Part shown: piece by piece, positions 1 to 10,119 of the stretch
Numbering within the stretch: position 1 is the stretch's first letter
How the letters are laid out: every line of letters begins with the position of its first letter
Assembly: GCA_963762525.1 (NCBI GenBank)
Contig: CAVXKT010000011.1
Coordinates: 1,178,001 to 1,242,000 of the forward strand
From: DATFDN01 sp963762525
GTDB lineage: Bacteria; Pseudomonadota; Alphaproteobacteria; Acetobacterales; Acetobacteraceae
Reading direction: 5' to 3'
Length of the DNA: 64,000 nt
The notes under the pieces: model-generated
Told to the model about the DNA's origin: nothing
The model's input: only the letters and a program-made list of their open reading frames with translations
The model's database searches: none
Position numbers and translations under genes: made by a program

Positions 1-598
1 CAGCAAGGTATGCCACGCCTCGCCCGGTCGCCTCACGTCGCCCCTCGGTGCCGCCCGACGCGACCGGCTTGCCGGTGACGATCTCGGTCACGGTGCGGCC
101 CTGGTACATGGAATAGGTGTCCATGAACCAGGCCATGACCTGCTCATTGGTGCCCATGTCGGGCGCCATGACGTCGATATGCGGACCGACGAAGGGGATC
201 ATCTCCTGCATGTAGCGGCGTGAAACCGCCTCCAGCTCGCGCGGCGTGAGCGAATACGGATCGACGGCAACCCCGCCCTTCGCCCCCCCGTAGGGCAGTC
301 CCGCCAGCGCGCATTTCCAGCTCATCCAGATTGCCAGCGCCGCGGTTTCACCGAGATCAAGCGAAGCCGAGTAGCGTGTACCTCCTTTGGTCGGCCCCAG
401 CGTTAAATGATGCTGCACGCGGAACCCGTGAAACACCGCCAACCGTCCGTCGTCGCGGTGCACCGGACAGGCGACCGTCATCGCGCGCTTGGGATAGAGA
501 AGCCGATCGCGCTCGTCCTCCGGAATATCGAGGTAGTCGGCGATTACGTGGAACTGAGTCCGCGCCATGTCGAAGACGGGGCCCGTGTAGATCGTCAT
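1..598 (-). CDS. Glu/Leu/Phe/Val dehydrogenase, N-terminal part (runs off left edge)
   Basis: NAD(P)-dependent oxidative deamination of glutamate or a related amino acid to its 2-oxoacid and ammonia, in the cytosol. About 199 residues are present. They cover the dimerisation/substrate domain with the family signature PYGGAKGG, which holds the catalytic lysine, followed by APDMGTNEQVMAWFMD and a GTEGR(R)EATGRGV stretch leading into the nucleotide-binding domain. The start is the ATG whose complement is at 596-598 and translation begins MTIYTGPVFDMARTQFH. The C-terminal Rossmann half lies outside the window, so I cannot tell glutamate from leucine or phenylalanine specificity. Its neighbour glnE also concerns nitrogen status, which mildly favours glutamate. 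Confidence 0.88.
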   Translation of the reverse strand, partial: MTIYTGPVFDMARTQFHVIADYLDIPEDERDRLLYPKRAMTVACPVHRDDGRLAVFHGFRVQHHLTLGPTKGGTRYSASLDLGETAALAIWMSWKCALAGLPYGGAKGGVAVDPYSLTPRELEAVSRRYMQEMIPFVGPHIDVMAPDMGTNEQVMAWFMDTYSMYQGRTVTEIVTGKPVASGGTEGRREATGRGVAYLA

Positions 599-613
599 GG
601 CGGCTCCTCGCGC

Positions 614-1083
614 TTAACCGAGCGCTGCAACGGCCTTCGTCACCTCCGCCGCATGCCCTCGGTACGCTCACCTTGCGCCAAATTCGCACCAGTTTGCCAT
701 CCGCGATCGATCAAAAACGTCGCCCGTTCCATTCCCATGTACTTGCGGCCGTACATCGATTTCTCGCCCCAGGTTCCATACTCGTCGGCAACGCCGGTCT
801 CGGCGTCGGAGGCGAGCGGGAACGTAAATCCGTATTTGGCGGCAAACTTCTCGAGCGCCGGGAGCCGGTCTCGTGAAATCGCGACGACTTCGGCTCCGCT
901 CGAGGCAAGCTCCGGCAGGGCTTCCTGAAAGCCGCATGCTTCCTTGGTGCAACCCGGGGTATCGGCCTTCGGATAGAAATATAGAACGAGCGGCCGTCCG
1001 CGCATTGCGGCGAGATTGACACGCCTTCCGTTTGTGGCCGGCAAATCGAAGTCGGGGGCGGGGTCGCCCTCCTGCAAGCTCAT
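614..1083 (-). CDS. bcp: Thioredoxin-dependent thiol peroxidase Bcp (PrxQ type), two frameshifts near the C-terminus
   Basis: Peroxiredoxin reducing hydrogen and organic peroxides with thioredoxin as electron donor. The sequence begins MSLQEGDPAPDFDLPATNG and carries the active-site stretch FYPKADTPGCTKEACGF, with the peroxidatic Cys and the resolving Cys five residues later. The ATG overlaps the glnE stop (ATGA), so the two are translationally coupled. As written the frame runs to 640. Reading across one extra G near 703 (LIDR then DGKLVRIWRKVSVP) and one extra base near 660 (then GHAAEVTKAVAALG) restores the usual C-terminus, ending at the TAA at 614-616. Both look like single-base insertions. 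The repaired length of about 155 residues is normal for the family. Confidence 0.85.
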
Positions 1084-4066
1084 GCGGTGATCTCCCCTAC
1101 GAGGCGCGTGAACGCCTCTCGCACTTGAGCGGCCGTGGCGTCCAGAGTGGCGCGCAAAGCCTTCAAGTCAAGCGCGCCGGTCGCGCGCAATAGCCGGCGC
1201 GCCGTCGCCTCCGGAAGCGACTCCGCCGGCGTGCGGCCGAGGGTGAGGCGCAGCAGCCCCTGCACGGTGCGGAACAGGTGGTCGGCGCCGATGAGCAGCG
1301 CCGAATCCTCTCGATCGAGCAGGCCGGCGTTGGTCAGGCGTTCGATTGCCTGGCGCGTCCCGGGGCCGCGCGCGCCCGGATGCGTCGTATGCGCCAATTG
1401 CAAAACCTGCGCGATGAACTCCACCTCCACGAGGCCGCCCGCCCGATACTTCACATCCCATGCGACTTCCGCCGGCAACTCGCGGATCATGCGCGCGCGC
1501 ATCTCGGCGGCGTCCTTGCGCGCGCGCGCCGGATCGGAGGCCCCGATCGCTTCGGCCACCGCGGCCTCGACCCGCTCGCGCAAACCGGACGACCCGGCGA
1601 CCACGCGGGCGCGGGTAAGCGCCATTCTCTCCCATGTCCACGCCGATTCTCGGTGATAACGGCGAAAGGCGGCCAGCGAGACCGCGACCGGTCCCTTATT
1701 GCCGGACGGGCGAAGCCGCATATCCACGGCGTAGAGGGGGCCATCGACGCCGGGGGCGGTGAGTGCGCCGACGAAGGCATGGGCGGCGCGCACAAACCAT
1801 TGCGGCGACGGCAGGCTGCGCAATCCGCCCTCCGAGTGGGCGCAGGCTTCAGGATGGTCCGTCAACAGCATCAGGTCGAGGTCCGAGCCCGCCATCATCT
1901 CGCACCCGCCTGCCTTACCCAGCAGCAGCACCGCGACTTCACCGCCGGGCACGCGACCGTTGCGGGCGGCAAAGTCGTCCAGCACCGCCGGCAACAGCGC
2001 CGCGAGAGCGGCGTCTGCCAGGGCGGCACGGCGTACGCCGGCGAGATCGGCGTCCATCCGCCCCTCCAGCGTGGCGACGGAGATCGCGAATTCTTCTTCG
2101 CGCACCGTCCGGCGGGCAATCGCGATCACGTCATCGAGCCGTCGCGCGTCGCGAAGTCGGGATCGCAGCAACACGTCCGGATCGGCTTGCCCGGCCGGCG
2201 TGAGTAGCCCCTCCAGCGCCGCCGGGTTGCGGGCGAGATGATCGGCGAGCAGCGGGGCCGCCCCAAGCACGGCGACGATCCGCTGCAGTAAACCGTGGTT
2301 CCGCTGGAACAGCGACAAGAATTGCACCCCCGCCGGCAGGCGCGTCAGCAATTCGTCGAACCGACTAAATGCCATATCGGGCTGCGGCTGGCGGGCAAGC
2401 GCCGCCAGGATTTCGCCCAGTAAGGCGCCCAACAGATCGCGCGCCCGCTCCGACCGTAAGGCGCGCACCCGGCCTGCCTGCCAGCCGCGCACCGAGGCGA
2501 TGATCCGGCCCGGATCGGCGAAGCCCAGCCCGCGAAGCGCCGCCATGGTTCCGGGTGGCGCGGGATGGTCGCCGCGAAAATCCAGCTCCGTCGCCTGCGG
2601 CGAGTCCGGTACGCTCTCAAACACTTCCGCATAACGGGTGTGCACCCGCCCGAGGTGAAGCAGCAGCTCGCGGGCGAAGTCGAGGGCGCTGTCGCACCCG
2701 AGAAAGTCGGCGATGCGAGCGAGTTCCGGCGATTTTTCCGGCAGACTATGGGTTTGGCGGTCGGCCACCATTTGCAGCCGATGCTCCACCCGACGCAGGA
2801 AGCGATACGCCTCCGAAAGTTCGTCGGCCGCCTCCGCAGAGAGATGCCCGGCGCGGCTCAGCAGGCTCAGCGACGTCGAGCGTGCCCGGGACGCGCAGCG
2901 TCGGGTCGCGCCCGCCCCAGACGAGCTGAAGCGTTTGCGCGAGAAACTCGACTTCGCGGATGCCGCCGCCGCCCAGCTTCACGTCGTGGCCGGCGATGCG
3001 CGACACCGGATCGCCGGTGTCGGCGAACACCCCTCCCTTGTGCTGGTCAACGCGCCGCTTCATCGCGTGGATATCCGCCATCGCCGCGAAATCCAGTCCG
3101 CGCCGCCAGACGAAGGGGCGGATGGCCTCCAGGAAGCCGGCGCCGGCAGCCCGATCGCCGGCGACCGGGCGGGCCTTGATCATGGCCGCGCGCTCCCAGT
3201 TCTGAGCCATGCTCTCGTAGTAAGTGAGGGCGGCCGGGAGCGCGATGACCGGCGGCGTCGCCGCCGGATCCGGGCGCAACCGAAGGTCGGTGCGGAACAC
3301 GTATCCGTCGGCATCGCGTGCTTCCAGTAAGGCAACGAGTTCGCGGGCGAGGCGCGACATGAACGCCTGGCGGGCATGCTCCGGCGTGCGATCCGTGTAT
3401 ATGTCGGCTGACGGATCGAAGATCAGGATGAGGTCGATATCGCTCGAATAGTTCAGCTCGCGGGCGCCGAGCTTGCCCATGCCGAGGATCGCCAGACCGC
3501 TGCCCGATCCGGGCATCGCCGGCTTCGGAAGGCGCAGCTCACCCAGATCATGCGCGGCGCGCAGCAGATGCCCGCACGCGAGGTCGAGCGCGGTTTCGGC
3601 GAGATCGGAGAGTGCGCCCGTCAACCACGGCAGCGGCCGGATGCCGCCGATATCGGCAATCGCGACGAGCAGCGCAACTTTGCGCTTGGCACCCCGCATC
3701 GCCGCCGACACCCGCGCCCGCGCCATCTCCGGCGTGATCGCGTGCAACTCCGCCATCGCCCGCGCCAGCGTGCGGTCGGGGCCGGATGCGGCGAGTTCGG
3801 CCAAGGTGTCGGCCTCGCGGATCGCGAGATCGGCGAGAAACGGGCTATTGCCGCCGAGGCTCCGCACCATGGCGTGAAATGCCGGCCGGGCGAGCAGTCC
3901 CGCCATCCCCTCAGCCGACGGCGGTCATGCGCTCGACCAGCCGATCGGCCGCCCCTTGATCATGCGGCTTCGGCCAGACGGATGGCAGCGTGAATGGCGG
4001 CTCGGGCTCGGGGATCGGGCCGCTTCCGGCAACCGCAGGCGATTGAAGAGGGAGGTCGCGGGTCAT
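1080..4066 (-). CDS. glnE: Bifunctional glutamine synthetase adenylyltransferase/adenylyl-removing enzyme GlnE (two frameshifts)
   Basis: Adenylylates and deadenylylates glutamine synthetase in response to PII. Two nucleotidyltransferase halves are visible. The N-terminal half has GMGKLGARELNYSSDIDLI and an HDVKLGGGGIREVEF segment. The C-terminal half has LGKAGGCEMMAGSDLDLM and KYRAGGLVEVEFIAQ. Repaired length is about 995 residues, as expected for GlnE. One break lies near 2875 (extra base between RVPGTLD and LSLLSRAGHL) and one near 3912 (extra base after ERMTAVG, before MAGLLARPAF). The start is the ATG at 4064-4066 (MTRDLPLQSP), which recovers a typical N-terminus with AADRLVERM. The gene is followed without a gap by bcp and faces an AsmA-like gene starting only 17 bp away. 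Confidence 0.88.
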
Positions 4067-4083
4067 CGCGAAGTGCCCTTGAG

Positions 4084-7000
4084 ATGAGACGCCTCTCGGG
4101 TCAAGCGGCGCGCGGGCTCTGGGGCGTGGCTCGCCGGGTGCTGGCGCTGTGTCTGGGCCTGCTGCTGGTGGGTGCGGCGGGGTTCGGCGTGCTTGCCTGG
4201 TGGCTGACGGACCCGGTGGACATGCCGTGGCTCGCCGCCCGGATCGAATTGGCCGACCCGGCGCATCGGCTCCATGTGGGCCATGCGGCACTGGCCTGGG
4301 CCGGGTTCGCGCGGGGGCACGGCGCGCCGGTCGACATTCGGCTGACCGACGTGACTTTTGACGGCGAGGCGGACCAATTCACCGCCGCCGCTCCGGTCGT
4401 CGCGGTGACACTCAACTCGATCAACTTGCTCCGTGGGCGGCTGCGCGCACGATCGCTGAGCGTCACCGATCCGGTGGTAACTCTCGACCTCAGCCCTTCT
4501 TCGATGGAGACGTCATGGCGAGACAAGCTCCGAGAAGCCGTGCGCGAGGTCGGCTCGATTCGGCAAATCCGGTTTCGGAACGCCCGCGTGGCCGTGAATG
4601 GAATGCCGCTTTCTGCTTCCCTCAACGGCGAGCTGACGAGCGCCGCCGGATTGGAGTTGCGCACCGAGGGTGTGCTGAGCGTGGCCGGGCAGCCGACGCG
4701 AGCGAGTTTTGCGGCGAGCGCGGCCAAGGCCGGCAAGATGGTCGCGCGCGCCCGAATTCGGCTCGCTGCGCCCGGCCGCTATCGCGGCGATCTGGCCCGC
4801 CGCGAAGGATTTCGCGAGCGCCTTCGATGCACCGCTCGAGGGCGAGGCGACGCTTGATTTGAACCCTGATTTCTCGCCCGAAGCGGCGCGATTTGTCCTG
4901 CGTGCGGACCCCGGCGCGCTGCGGCTCGGGTCGGCGCCGGTGCCGTTCACCGGGGCTCGGCTGAATGCCGCGTGGAGCCCGGGAAGCCTGACGCTTGAAG
5001 CCGCAGATATCGACCTTCGGCCCGGGCCCGACGCACCGGGGACGCGCTTTCGTTTTAGCGGCGGCGTCAAGATCGGCGCCGAAACGGCAGCCAACCTGAC
5101 CGTTGACTTCGATCGCCTGGATATCCGGGACCTGTCGGCGCTGTGGCCTGCCGGGCTGATCGCTGATGCGCGCGACTGGACGCTGGAGAACGTGACTTCG
5201 GGGGTGGCGCAGAACGGGCATCTTGCCCTCGGCGTCGCCGCCGGTCCCGACCTTTCGCAGCCGCGCCTGACCGGCGCGACGGGTAGCGTTTCCGCCTCCG
5301 AGCTGACGGTGCATTGGCTGCGGCCCATCCCCCCGGTCGAGCACGGCATGGCCAACCTGGTCGTGCTCGACCCGGACAGGTTGCGCGTCGACCTTGCCGG
5401 CGCGGACCAAGCGCCTGAGCAGCCGGGCCGCCCCGGGCGTTTGGCGGTGCGGGAGGGGCGCGTCCTCATCACCGGCTTATCCGGGGCCGACCAGACCGGC
5501 GTGATCCAAGTAGAGGTGGCCGGCGGCGTTCCGGATGCGCTGGCGTTGTTGGCGAATCCGCGCCTGCATCTGTTGTCGGATCACCCGGCGCCCCTGAAGC
5601 AACCGCGCGGCACGATGACGGCGGAGACCAACATCACGGTGCCGCTCAAGAAGCGTGTTTCAATGGACGAAGTCGCGGTCGCGGCACGGGTTCGGGTCTC
5701 GGCGCTGCATTTGGCGGACGTGGTTGCGGAGCAGCCGCTGGATGACGGCGCCTTCGACCTCACGGTCACGGGCGACGAACTGAGCCTGAACGGATCGGCT
5801 CGGCTGGCGGCCATTCCGGCGCGCATCACCGGGACGGTGGACTTCCGCCGGGGGCCGCCCGGGCAAGTGCTGGAGCGGTTCAATGTGGAGGGGCGGGCGG
5901 ACGCTCGCGACCTCGCCGCCGCCGGCCTCGATGGCGGCGACCTGCTGGCCGGGCCGGTCGGGCTGGCGGCGACTTACGCGCACCGCCGAGACGGCACCGG
6001 CACGGTCGATGTGCGCGCGGTTCTTGACGATGCCGAACTTCGCCTGACGCCGCTCGGCTGGCGCAAGGCGAAGGGCGACCCGGCCAGCGCCAGCGGGCAA
6101 ATCCTGCTCGACAAGTCGGGGCGCATCGAAACCATGGAGGCGATCCGGGCCGACGGCGTCGGCTTGGGACTGCGCGGCCGGGCGACGCGGCAAGCCGGCG
6201 GCCTTACGCTCGCACTGGATCGCGCGATCCTCGGCGGCACGTCGGCCCGGGGGACGATCAGGTTTCTCGATGGCGGGCGCGCGATCCAGGCGAGATTGAG
6301 CGGGCCGCGGCTCGACCTGTCCGGCCGCTTCCGCGGCGGCGATGATCGCCCGGCCGTAGCCGGCGAGACGCCGGCATGGCTGATCGACGCTCGGTTCAAC
6401 ACCGTGGAGCTGGCGCACGGCCGCACCGGCAGCGACTTCGTGCTGCGGGCGGAGGGCAGCGGAGAACGACCGCGGGCGCTGCAACTCTCGGCGTTGACCG
6501 GACCGGGACGGCGGGCCGAGCTGGCCATCGCCCCCGACCGCGGCGGGCGCCTCGTGCACGCCACCGCCACCGATGGCGGCGCGGTGCTGCGCGATCTGGG
6601 CGCGCTCGACAGCATCGAAGGCGGGCGGCTCAAGCTCGTCGGCCGCTTTCTCGACGACCGGGCCGATCATCCGCTGAGCGGGCTTTTGGAGCTCGACGAT
6701 TTCAAGGTGCGCGGCGCGCCGTTGCTGGCGAAGGCGCTGCAGGCGATCACGCTTTATGGGCTGGTGCAGGCGGTGGAGGGACCGGGAATGACCTTCCTGC
6801 ACATGGCCGCGCCGTTCACTTACGGCAACGAGGTGCTGACCTTGGATGACGCGCGCGCCTTCAACGCTTCGCTGGGACTGACCGCCAAGGGCAGCGTCGA
6901 TCTCGCCGCCGAGCGGATGGACCTTCACGGAACCATCGTGCCGGCGTATTTCCTGAACACCATTCCCGGACGCCTGCCGCTGGTCGGCCGGCTGTTCAGC

Positions 7001-7129
7001 CCCGAGAAGGGCGGCGGGCTATTTGCCGGCCGCTACACCGCCATCGGTCCGCTCGACGACCCTAGGCTGACGGTCAACCCGCTGAGCGCGCTCACGCCGG
7101 GGTTCCTGCGGGGCGTGTTCGGCCGGTAG
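4084..7129 (+). CDS. AsmA/YhdP-like DUF3971-type envelope protein (one frameshift)
   Basis: Large inner-membrane-anchored periplasmic protein of the AsmA-like superfamily, whose members are implicated in lipid transport to or homeostasis of the outer membrane. A single N-terminal membrane segment sits at about residues 17-40 (VLALCLGLLLVGAAGFGVLA). A long beta-rich periplasmic region follows. The C-terminal block (GAPLLAKALQAITLYGLVQ; FLNTIPGRLPLVGRLFSPEKG; DPRLTVNPLSALTPGFLRG) is typical of the DUF3971/AsmA_2 C-terminus. One extra C near 4790 shifts the frame; across it the protein reads GRYRGDLAAAKDFASAF. Repaired length is about 1015 residues. The start at 4084 (MRRLSGQAARGLW) leaves a very short divergent gap to glnE. 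The function is from family knowledge only. Confidence 0.8.
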
Positions 7130-7330
7130 GTGTTGGCTGCGAGTCGGTCCGGAAAACCCGACGATCTCTTGGCGGCGGGCGACCCGCCGGAACTGCGATC
7201 GCCCCGGAGCATGTCTGCGACCGGCATCGGTTCGTCTCACCCCTGCCGCTCCGATCACGCATTGTTCAATATGATTCAGCATCGGTTTTGCCGGAATATG
7301 TTCCTATTCCGCCACGAATAGAGAACGGAA

Positions 7331-8059
7331 ATGTCGAAACGAAATCCGAACCTTTGTCGAGCCTTGAAATGGCTCACCGCGACCACGAGCACACTGCTGG
7401 TCGCCGGGTGCGCATCTCAATGGGCCCCCGGGCCCGGGATGACCATCGCTGATTTTGCGCCGGCCAAAGCCCAGTGTTCCATCATGGCGCGACACGGCGG
7501 GGGCGGCTTTTTTGCCGTTGGCACGGCCAATTTCGTGGCGACCGCCGCGCTCCTCGGAACGATCGGCGAGGCTGCCCGAACGAACCGCGATTTCAATGAC
7601 TGCATGACAGGAAGCGGTTTTCACAAGGTCAGCCCGGAGGCGGTCGCGGCCGTGAAGGAAAAGCGCGAGGAACTACGGCCCTTTAATGAGGTCCGAAAGG
7701 CTTGCATCGCCGAGATTCGCGCGCGGCCGGAGTATGCGATCTTGCAAGCACAATTCAGCGACCTCCAATCTGGGCAATTTACAGTCACTCAGCTTTCAAA
7801 CACGGCGCTTGCAACGTTCGAGGAGGCACGAGCAATCGCTTCGTACGTTGACGCCTCGATGACTTGCGCGTTGGCATACCGGCGCGAGCTTCTCTCCCGA
7901 ATGCCCCAATTCGCTCCGGTGGTCTCGGATGCACATGACGAGCTGCAACGCAATTTGCTCCGGTTCATACATGGCGAGATCTCTTGGGGTGCTTTCGATC
8001 AGAACCAGGAGGACATCCAAAAGACGACGCGCGAGAGGATGAAGGCGCTCGCTCTTTGA
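7331..8059 (+). CDS. Hypothetical lipoprotein
   Basis: A 242-residue protein beginning MSKRNPNLCRALKWLTATT, with a signal peptide ending in a lipobox LVAGC. Cys27 is therefore the likely lipidated residue. The mature part has a glycine-rich, hydrophobic patch around residues 55-80 (GGGGFFAVGTANFVATAALLG) and then an alpha-helical, charged region with three further cysteines. I do not recognise the family. The gene stands alone between the AsmA-like gene and a palindromic repeat. The GAGAACGGAA just upstream of the ATG is a weak ribosome-binding site. Confidence 0.6.
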   Translation: MSKRNPNLCRALKWLTATTSTLLVAGCASQWAPGPGMTIADFAPAKAQCSIMARHGGGGFFAVGTANFVATAALLGTIGEAARTNRDFNDCMTGSGFHKVSPEAVAAVKEKREELRPFNEVRKACIAEIRARPEYAILQAQFSDLQSGQFTVTQLSNTALATFEEARAIASYVDASMTCALAYRRELLSRMPQFAPVVSDAHDELQRNLLRFIHGEISWGAFDQNQEDIQKTTRERMKALAL

Positions 8060-8106
8060 CCGATCGGTTTGCGGGCGCTTCGCCTCGGCCGTACTCGCCG
8101 GATTGC

Positions 8107-8287
8107 TAGTACCCGGCCATCAGTGGACGGTGAAACGCATCCGCCAATTCCGTCATCGCGAGCCGCCGCTTCGGCGGCGTGGCGATCCAGGCGGGCAGCA
8201 CGGTGCGGCGACCCTGGATCGCCACGGCGCTGCGCGCCTCGCGATGACGATCCCGGGCGCCTCGCTTTCCACTGATGCCGGGTACTG
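8107..8287. repeat. Palindromic MITE-like element, copy 1
   Basis: About 180 bp of non-coding DNA bounded by terminal inverted repeats AGTACCCGG(C)CATCAGTGGA on the left and TCCACTGATGCCGGGTACT on the right. The left arm has one extra C. Inside is a nested palindrome with CGTCATCGCGAGCCGCC...GTGGCGATCCAGG on one arm and CCTGGATCGCCAC...CTCGCGATGACG on the other. A second copy lies at 41890-42070 in the opposite orientation and matches along its whole length, nearly 90 percent by eye. There is no coding capacity, so mobilisation would need a transposase in trans. Together with its flanks it fills the gap 8060-8433; I see no gene there. Confidence 0.75.
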
Positions 8288-8433
8288 GCTAATCGCGAAA
8301 CAGCAGTCCTGTGAAATGATACCTGCGAGTCAGTGCTTCGGGCAGGATTGTCAGCATACAATCCGGCTACGTGTGCGGCCCGCATGGTGCGGATGCGCCA
8401 TCCATGAACAAATCCGGCCGGCGCGTCGCGCAC

Positions 8434-10008
8434 TCACCCGCCCTGCGCCAGCGCCGCCGACCAGGGGGAGGCGACGTCGCTGATGCCCGTGCGCATTCCC
8501 GTCCGCCTGCTGATCATGTTCGGGCAGGCGAAGTTTATCGGGAGCGCCCCGTGCTCCACCACCTCGGTCGGGCCATCGGCGCTGAGCGCGGCGATGACCT
8601 CGGCGGGCATGCGGCGATCGACGCTCACGCGTTCGGTGCCGGAGACGTCGATGCGCGGATGGTGCGCCGCTGCTTCGAGGCTCATGCCGAAATCCGCCGC
8701 ATAGGTCAGCACCTGGAAGACCGCCGCCATGATGCGCCGGCCGCCGGAGGCGCCGGCGGCGATCCGGGGACGCGCGTCGTCGCGCAGGATCACCGGCAGC
8801 ATGTTGGTCAGCGGTCGCTTGCCGGGCGCGATCGAGTTCGCCTGACCGGGGCGCGGGTCGAACCACATGACGCCGTTGTTCAGCAGCACACCCGATCCCG
8901 GCAGCACGACGCGCGAACCCATCGACGACAGCAGGGTGGAGGTGACGGCGACCATCGTCCCCTCGGCGTCGCACACGGTCAGGTGCGTGGTGCAGGTGTC
9001 GGAGCCCTCGGGTTCGGTCTCGCCCAAGCTCGCGAAACGCTCGGCGTAGGCGGCCTTCAGGGCGCGGGCGAGCAGCACGTACCATTCCGGGGAGGGCCGG
9101 GCGCCGTAGGGTGCCTCGGCCATGCGGTCCAGCACGCGAATGAGGGTCGGCGCCGCGGTCAGTCCGCCGGCGAGTTGCAGAGTACGCCCGCGCCAGGAGA
9201 CTTCCGTCGCCGGGCGGGTGCGCGCCTCGCAGCGGCGCAGGTCGTCGGCCGACAGCACGCCGCCCATCGCCTTCACGTCGGCGGCGATGCTGGCGGCGAC
9301 GTCGCCTTCGTAGAAGTCCCGCAAGCCGGCTCGCGCCAGTTGCTCAAGCGTATCGGGAAGCCCGCCGAGCCGGAAGAAGCCGGGCGTGCCCTGATAGGGC
9401 GCTACCGGCGGCAAGCCGTCGCGCAGATAGATGCGCGCGCTTTCGGGATAGAGCCGCAGCAGGGCGGCCGAATTGGCGATTTTCAGCGTGGTGTACCAAT
9501 CCTGCGGCAGGCCGCGTTTCGCCAGCGCGATCGCCGGCGCCGTCACCTCGCTCAGCGGCAGCGTTCCCCAGCGCCCGAACATGAAGGCGTAGCCGGCGGT
9601 CGACGAGGGAACCGCAAACGACAGCGGGCCATGGATGTTGATGTCGCCCTCGACCTCGGGCCAGGCGAACAGGTCCTGCACCGTGCGGCCGGTGAGCTTG
9701 AAGCGCGCGGGGTCCAGCCCGCGCGGCACCACCGGGCCGAAATCCACCACCTCGGCCCGCTTCTCGCCGGCGCGATGGACCAGCGCGAAGCCGGTCCCGC
9801 CGAGGCCGGAGTTCCACGGTTCCACCGCCGCCAGCGCGAGCGCGGCGGCGATCGCCGCGTCAACCGCATTGCCGCCGGCGTCCAGAATGGCCACCCCGGC
9901 CTCCGCCGCCGCCTTGGCCTGGCTGACGACGATGCCGCGCCGGCCGGAGGCGGCGGGCTTGCTGATCTGCCAATGCTGGGTGAGATGCGGCGGCGGCGTG
10001 TATTGCAT
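8434..10008 (-). CDS. Gamma-glutamyltransferase family protein (Ntn-hydrolase)
   Basis: Cleaves or transfers the gamma-glutamyl group of glutathione and related amides; family members can also act on other acyl-amide substrates. The 524-residue protein has the N-terminal family block GRRGIVVSQAKAAAEAGVAILDAGGNAVDAAIA. It also has the self-processing threonine region DTCTTHLTVCDAEGTMVAVTST and the downstream GKRPLTNMLPVI...ASGGRRIMAAVFQ. The start MQYTPPPHL is preceded by GGAGACCCCCG, a good ribosome-binding site; an in-frame ATG at 10089 is a less likely alternative. No signal peptide is evident, which is unusual for a classical periplasmic Ggt. The substrate is not certain. Confidence 0.8.
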   Translation of the reverse strand: MQYTPPPHLTQHWQISKPAASGRRGIVVSQAKAAAEAGVAILDAGGNAVDAAIAAALALAAVEPWNSGLGGTGFALVHRAGEKRAEVVDFGPVVPRGLDPARFKLTGRTVQDLFAWPEVEGDINIHGPLSFAVPSSTAGYAFMFGRWGTLPLSEVTAPAIALAKRGLPQDWYTTLKIANSAALLRLYPESARIYLRDGLPPVAPYQGTPGFFRLGGLPDTLEQLARAGLRDFYEGDVAASIAADVKAMGGVLSADDLRRCEARTRPATEVSWRGRTLQLAGGLTAAPTLIRVLDRMAEAPYGARPSPEWYVLLARALKAAYAERFASLGETEPEGSDTCTTHLTVCDAEGTMVAVTSTLLSSMGSRVVLPGSGVLLNNGVMWFDPRPGQANSIAPGKRPLTNMLPVILRDDARPRIAAGASGGRRIMAAVFQVLTYAADFGMSLEAAAHHPRIDVSGTERVSVDRRMPAEVIAALSADGPTEVVEHGALPINFACPNMISRRTGMRTGISDVASPWSAALAQGG

Positions 10009-10119
10009 CGGGGGTCTCCGGGATTTCCCGGGATGCTTCGCCTCCGCCGGGTCGGCGTCAACCGCATCGGACTCGGAACTTGATTCCATCGGCGCGCCGG
10101 CACGCCCAATATTCGCGCC

